A stretch of DNA of 46,522 bases, taken from positions 1 through 46,522 of the forward strand of contig JANQSY010000044.1 of assembly GCA_028279065.1 (NCBI GenBank), given 5' to 3'. Positions within the stretch are counted from its first letter, which is position 1; each line of letters starts with the position of its first letter. Position numbers and translations under genes: made by a program. The notes beneath the pieces are model-generated. The model was not told the DNA's origin. It was given only the letters and a program-made list of their open reading frames with translations, and did no database searches. The DNA is from Cytophagales bacterium (GTDB lineage: Bacteria > Bacteroidota > Bacteroidia > Cytophagales > CCMP332). Shown here in pieces: positions 44,271 through 46,522 of the stretch.

Positions 44271-44945
44271 TTACGCCAATACCTCATGCAAAATATAAAG
44301 GGATTTAATATCTCTGAAATTTTCGATGTGTTTCTGATAGAAATTTAGAATGATCTTTATAAAGCCAAGCCTTTCATTTCCAGAGGAAAATGACGGGTAC
44401 TCATTTTCTTTTAGCATATCGCGGATAAGGGAATTAAACAATTTGGGATCGGAGCTTTGATCTATTCCTTCCTGTAGGTCTTCAATGGATTGAGGACCAA
44501 AACCAAGATAATGTGTCAATTTGAAGAGGAACTGGCCTGGGAAATCCTTAAATGGGAAATCAGGTTCATCAAACTCCAATAATGCCTTTGAAATAAAATC
44601 AAATTTCTGGGTATTTCCCGGTTCATGCCTAAGGGCCTGGCTCAAGACTTCGGAAAGAAAGATCGCAATAGAGGTTCGAACGGTTTGAAAAGGGATGCTT
44701 TGGTAGGCCTTAAAAAACTTAACTTCTGAGATGCTGTCAAGATCCCTTTCGGGTTTGTGGTAAATGACCAGATCAAGAAGCGATAAGGGTAGGAAGTAAG
44801 CGCTTTTGCTTTTCTTGGAGTTTGATTTTGCAGCCCTTTGGATTATTCCCCTGGTACCTAGTTCCTCGGTATAAATTTTTATGATGAGAGAACTTTCCTT
44901 GAATGGTATCTGGCCCAGAACAATTCCCCTCGTTTTAAGGATCAT
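44271..44945 (-). CDS. recO: DNA repair protein RecO
   Basis: Recombination mediator that helps RecA onto SSB-coated DNA in the RecFOR pathway. 224 residues. It opens with the OB-fold typical of RecO (MILKTRGIVLGQIPFKESSLIIKIYTEELG) and follows with an all-helical domain. The zinc-finger cysteines of some RecO proteins are absent, as usual in this phylum. The ATG overlaps the porZ stop as TAATG, so its translation is linked to that gene. Confidence 0.93.
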   Translation of the reverse strand: MILKTRGIVLGQIPFKESSLIIKIYTEELGTRGIIQRAAKSNSKKSKSAYFLPLSLLDLVIYHKPERDLDSISEVKFFKAYQSIPFQTVRTSIAIFLSEVLSQALRHEPGNTQKFDFISKALLEFDEPDFPFKDFPGQFLFKLTHYLGFGPQSIEDLQEGIDQSSDPKLFNSLIRDMLKENEYPSFSSGNERLGFIKIILNFYQKHIENFRDIKSLYILHEVLA

Positions 44946-46522
44946 TATTCCAAATAAGCAATTTTGGCAACATAGGTTTCATTCCCTTCATCATCGGAAC
45001 TGAAAACAAGATATACTCCTGACTTCGGTCTGTCACCATTATAATCCCTGCCATTCCAGGCTGCTGTTCCTCCTTCCGCTGTCATTTCATAGAACAATCT
45101 TCCATTGATATCGGTGATCTTCACATTTGCATCAGAGGAAAGCCCTGAAATCGTGATATATCCTTGATAATCCGGGGGTACTGGATTCGGAAAGACTTCA
45201 ACCCCTGAGTTGGTCTCTCCTCCCTCAGTAGCAGTACCTCGATAGGAAACCACCCCTTTTTCCGTCACAAAGAACACCTCTCCGGAATTTGGGTCTACTC
45301 CTACATTTATGATCTTGTCAGAGGGAAGAGGACTGTTGTTTTCACGGAAGTTTTCTATCACCTCTGATCCGTCGGGATTGAATAACCAAACTCCATTTTC
45401 TGTTCCTATCCATTTTCGGTTGCCACCATCAACCGTTATTGAAGTTACTTTTTCAAAACGCAGAAGAGGCCTTTGCTGAAAGATGGGGGTTACGGCATCG
45501 CTTGGATTGTTTGAAAAGATATTCTCCGGAGAGAAAAAAACCGCAACACCGTCATCAGTCCCAACCCATATGTCTCCCAAAAGATCTTTTTCGATCGCAT
45601 TCACCCTGTTACTAGGAAGATCCCCATTACCTGGATTGGTACCAAGCTTCTTTTGTTGGGCAGGTTCATCCTCATTGAAGACAATGATCCCCTGACTACG
45701 ATTGGGAAGGCCACGTATCCATTTTGAACCAACATCGTCGATAACAAAATTTGCAGGATCTCCATTTAGGGTGAATGCTGTCCATCCAGTCTCAGGATTG
45801 TATCTATGGAAATTTGTTGGGACAAGAGCATTGCTAACCCAAACATTGCCTTCATCGTCCACCTCAGCATCCAACACCCTTACAGCCCGGAAATTATTGG
45901 TTGGATCCTGATTACGAAGGGTGCTGTTGGTCTCATCAAAAAGAGTCCATACGTCATTAATGTCCCGGCAAATCAATCCATAACCGTTGGAGGAATAGTA
46001 TTTGTTACCAGTTGTTCTATCATAAGCTGAGGCCACTATGTCCTTAACAGTGAATGGGATCTTCTCGCTATTAGCATTATCCAGGGAATTGTAGTTGATC
46101 CATTCACCGCCTTTGAATTCAAAAAACCCGGTCAATCTGGAACCCTGCCTGGCGTTATCGGGATTATAAAAGCCACCAGATATAACCATTCGATCCTTAA
46201 TATACCTTGCTTCCTGTGCAAGATTTGAAAAGGGGCCGTCCGGGGAAAACCTTTCAAATCCCCCTTGAATATTTGACATTAAACCCAACTGAAAACTTCC
46301 AACCCAATCCTTACCGTTCCGGTCCAGGGTGTGGGATTGTGGATTCACAATTTCAGGATCGGAGACGGTCCGGACAAGAACGTCATTCTCCCAGATCTCT
46401 ACTACGTTGCCAGTAACGATATTTAGTTGGTTGCCCTGGGTTTTCAATTGTTTGATCCTAAAGCTTCCATAATCATTAAGCTCTTCCCATTTTCCATTGT
46501 ATTTAAGCAGGGTAGTCCTACC
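44945..46522 (-). CDS. porZ: Probable T9SS component PorZ (N-terminus cut by window edge)
   Basis: 525 residues in the window; the frame remains open to the right edge, so the start is missing. It has two-component-regulator-type propeller strands (GDIWVGTDDGVAVF, RKWIGTENGVWLF, GNVWVSNALVP) and a C-terminal domain with VFPNPVPPDYQGYITISGL, NVKITDINGRLFYEM and KSGVYLVFSSDDEGNE. This closely follows the layout of PorZ, the surface T9SS subunit that presents A-LPS to the sortase; PorZ itself carries a C-terminal sorting-type domain. The gene next door, recO, is joined by TAATG. A general propeller cargo protein is the alternative. Confidence 0.75.
   Translation of the reverse strand, partial: GRTTLLKYNGKWEELNDYGSFRIKQLKTQGNQLNIVTGNVVEIWENDVLVRTVSDPEIVNPQSHTLDRNGKDWVGSFQLGLMSNIQGGFERFSPDGPFSNLAQEARYIKDRMVISGGFYNPDNARQGSRLTGFFEFKGGEWINYNSLDNANSEKIPFTVKDIVASAYDRTTGNKYYSSNGYGLICRDINDVWTLFDETNSTLRNQDPTNNFRAVRVLDAEVDDEGNVWVSNALVPTNFHRYNPETGWTAFTLNGDPANFVIDDVGSKWIRGLPNRSQGIIVFNEDEPAQQKKLGTNPGNGDLPSNRVNAIEKDLLGDIWVGTDDGVAVFFSPENIFSNNPSDAVTPIFQQRPLLRFEKVTSITVDGGNRKWIGTENGVWLFNPDGSEVIENFRENNSPLPSDKIINVGVDPNSGEVFFVTEKGVVSYRGTATEGGETNSGVEVFPNPVPPDYQGYITISGLSSDANVKITDINGRLFYEMTAEGGTAAWNGRDYNGDRPKSGVYLVFSSDDEGNETYVAKIAYLE

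Noticed and set aside
1-46522. tRNA, rRNA, riboswitch, insertion sequence, phage or origin
   Set aside because: None was seen; gaps are too short for most of these and no transposase or integrase-like protein occurs. A tRNAscan or Rfam search was not possible here.

Overview
The window reads as a chromosomal segment of a Bacteroidota bacterium, most likely of the Cytophagales type (Cyclobacteriaceae or a relative). This is inferred from protein content, not from a marker gene. The signs are: a type IX secretion (T9SS) sorting domain on a giant surface protein, a probable PorZ gene fused by a TAATG overlap to recO, a FISUMP-domain protein, GloVer tandem repeats, -7 boxes of the Bacteroidota type (TAnnTTTG) in several intergenic gaps, and almost no Shine-Dalgarno sequences. 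No rRNA, tRNA, CRISPR array, insertion sequence, phage or integrase was seen. Coding density is very high: the longest gap is 168 bases (6484-6651) and no stretch of more than 300 bases lacks a gene.

Layout. (1) 1-2040, minus: pilin-like protein, short prepilin peptidase and a GspE/PilB ATPase cut by the left edge, a small type IV pilus/type II secretion-like operon. (2) 2164-8450: a 1439-residue T9SS cargo protein with two different repeat arrays, a major-royal-jelly-type propeller protein and a secreted FISUMP protein. (3) 8602-22878, minus: one nearly gapless run of genes. Its upstream half is exopolysaccharide assembly (glycosyltransferase, rfbC, Wza-type export protein, Wzc-type tyrosine autokinase, CpsB/YwqE-type phosphatase, sugar-nucleotide-type SDR). 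Its downstream half is TPR protein, ComA phosphosulfolactate synthase, DUF368 (PopT-type undecaprenyl-phosphate transporter), aroE, uvrB and an ABC exporter. (4) 22942-26611: secreted M14 peptidase, EamA transporter, dusB. (5) 26653-30574, plus: CPBP membrane protease, DUF2007 protein, cdsA, glutamate-type dehydrogenase, psd. (6) 30569-33032, minus: free methionine sulfoxide reductase, an unknown lipoprotein, ribD. (7) 33060-36703: prmC, an unknown protein, glyS, rsmI. (8) 36700-46522: polA, a GT-C-like membrane protein, then a minus-strand run porZ-recO-2OG oxygenase-chrA-gpmA-lipoprotein, with porZ cut by the right edge.

Functional links. The T9SS cargo and PorZ belong to the same outer-membrane export route. 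The exopolysaccharide genes need undecaprenyl phosphate, which the DUF368 protein probably recycles. ComA suggests synthesis of a sulfonated metabolite, plausibly the cysteate head group of sulfonolipids known in gliding Bacteroidota. cdsA and psd are two steps of phosphatidylethanolamine synthesis, split by a dehydrogenase gene.

Most proteins belong to known families. The observations most worth a second look are the two-array T9SS cargo, the ComA gene, a divergent promoter pair that would give leaderless glyS mRNA, a terminator whose T-run touches the msrC start codon, a pseudopilin with Ala at -1 and an EF-hand-like loop, and repeated use of TTG starts at overlapping gene junctions.
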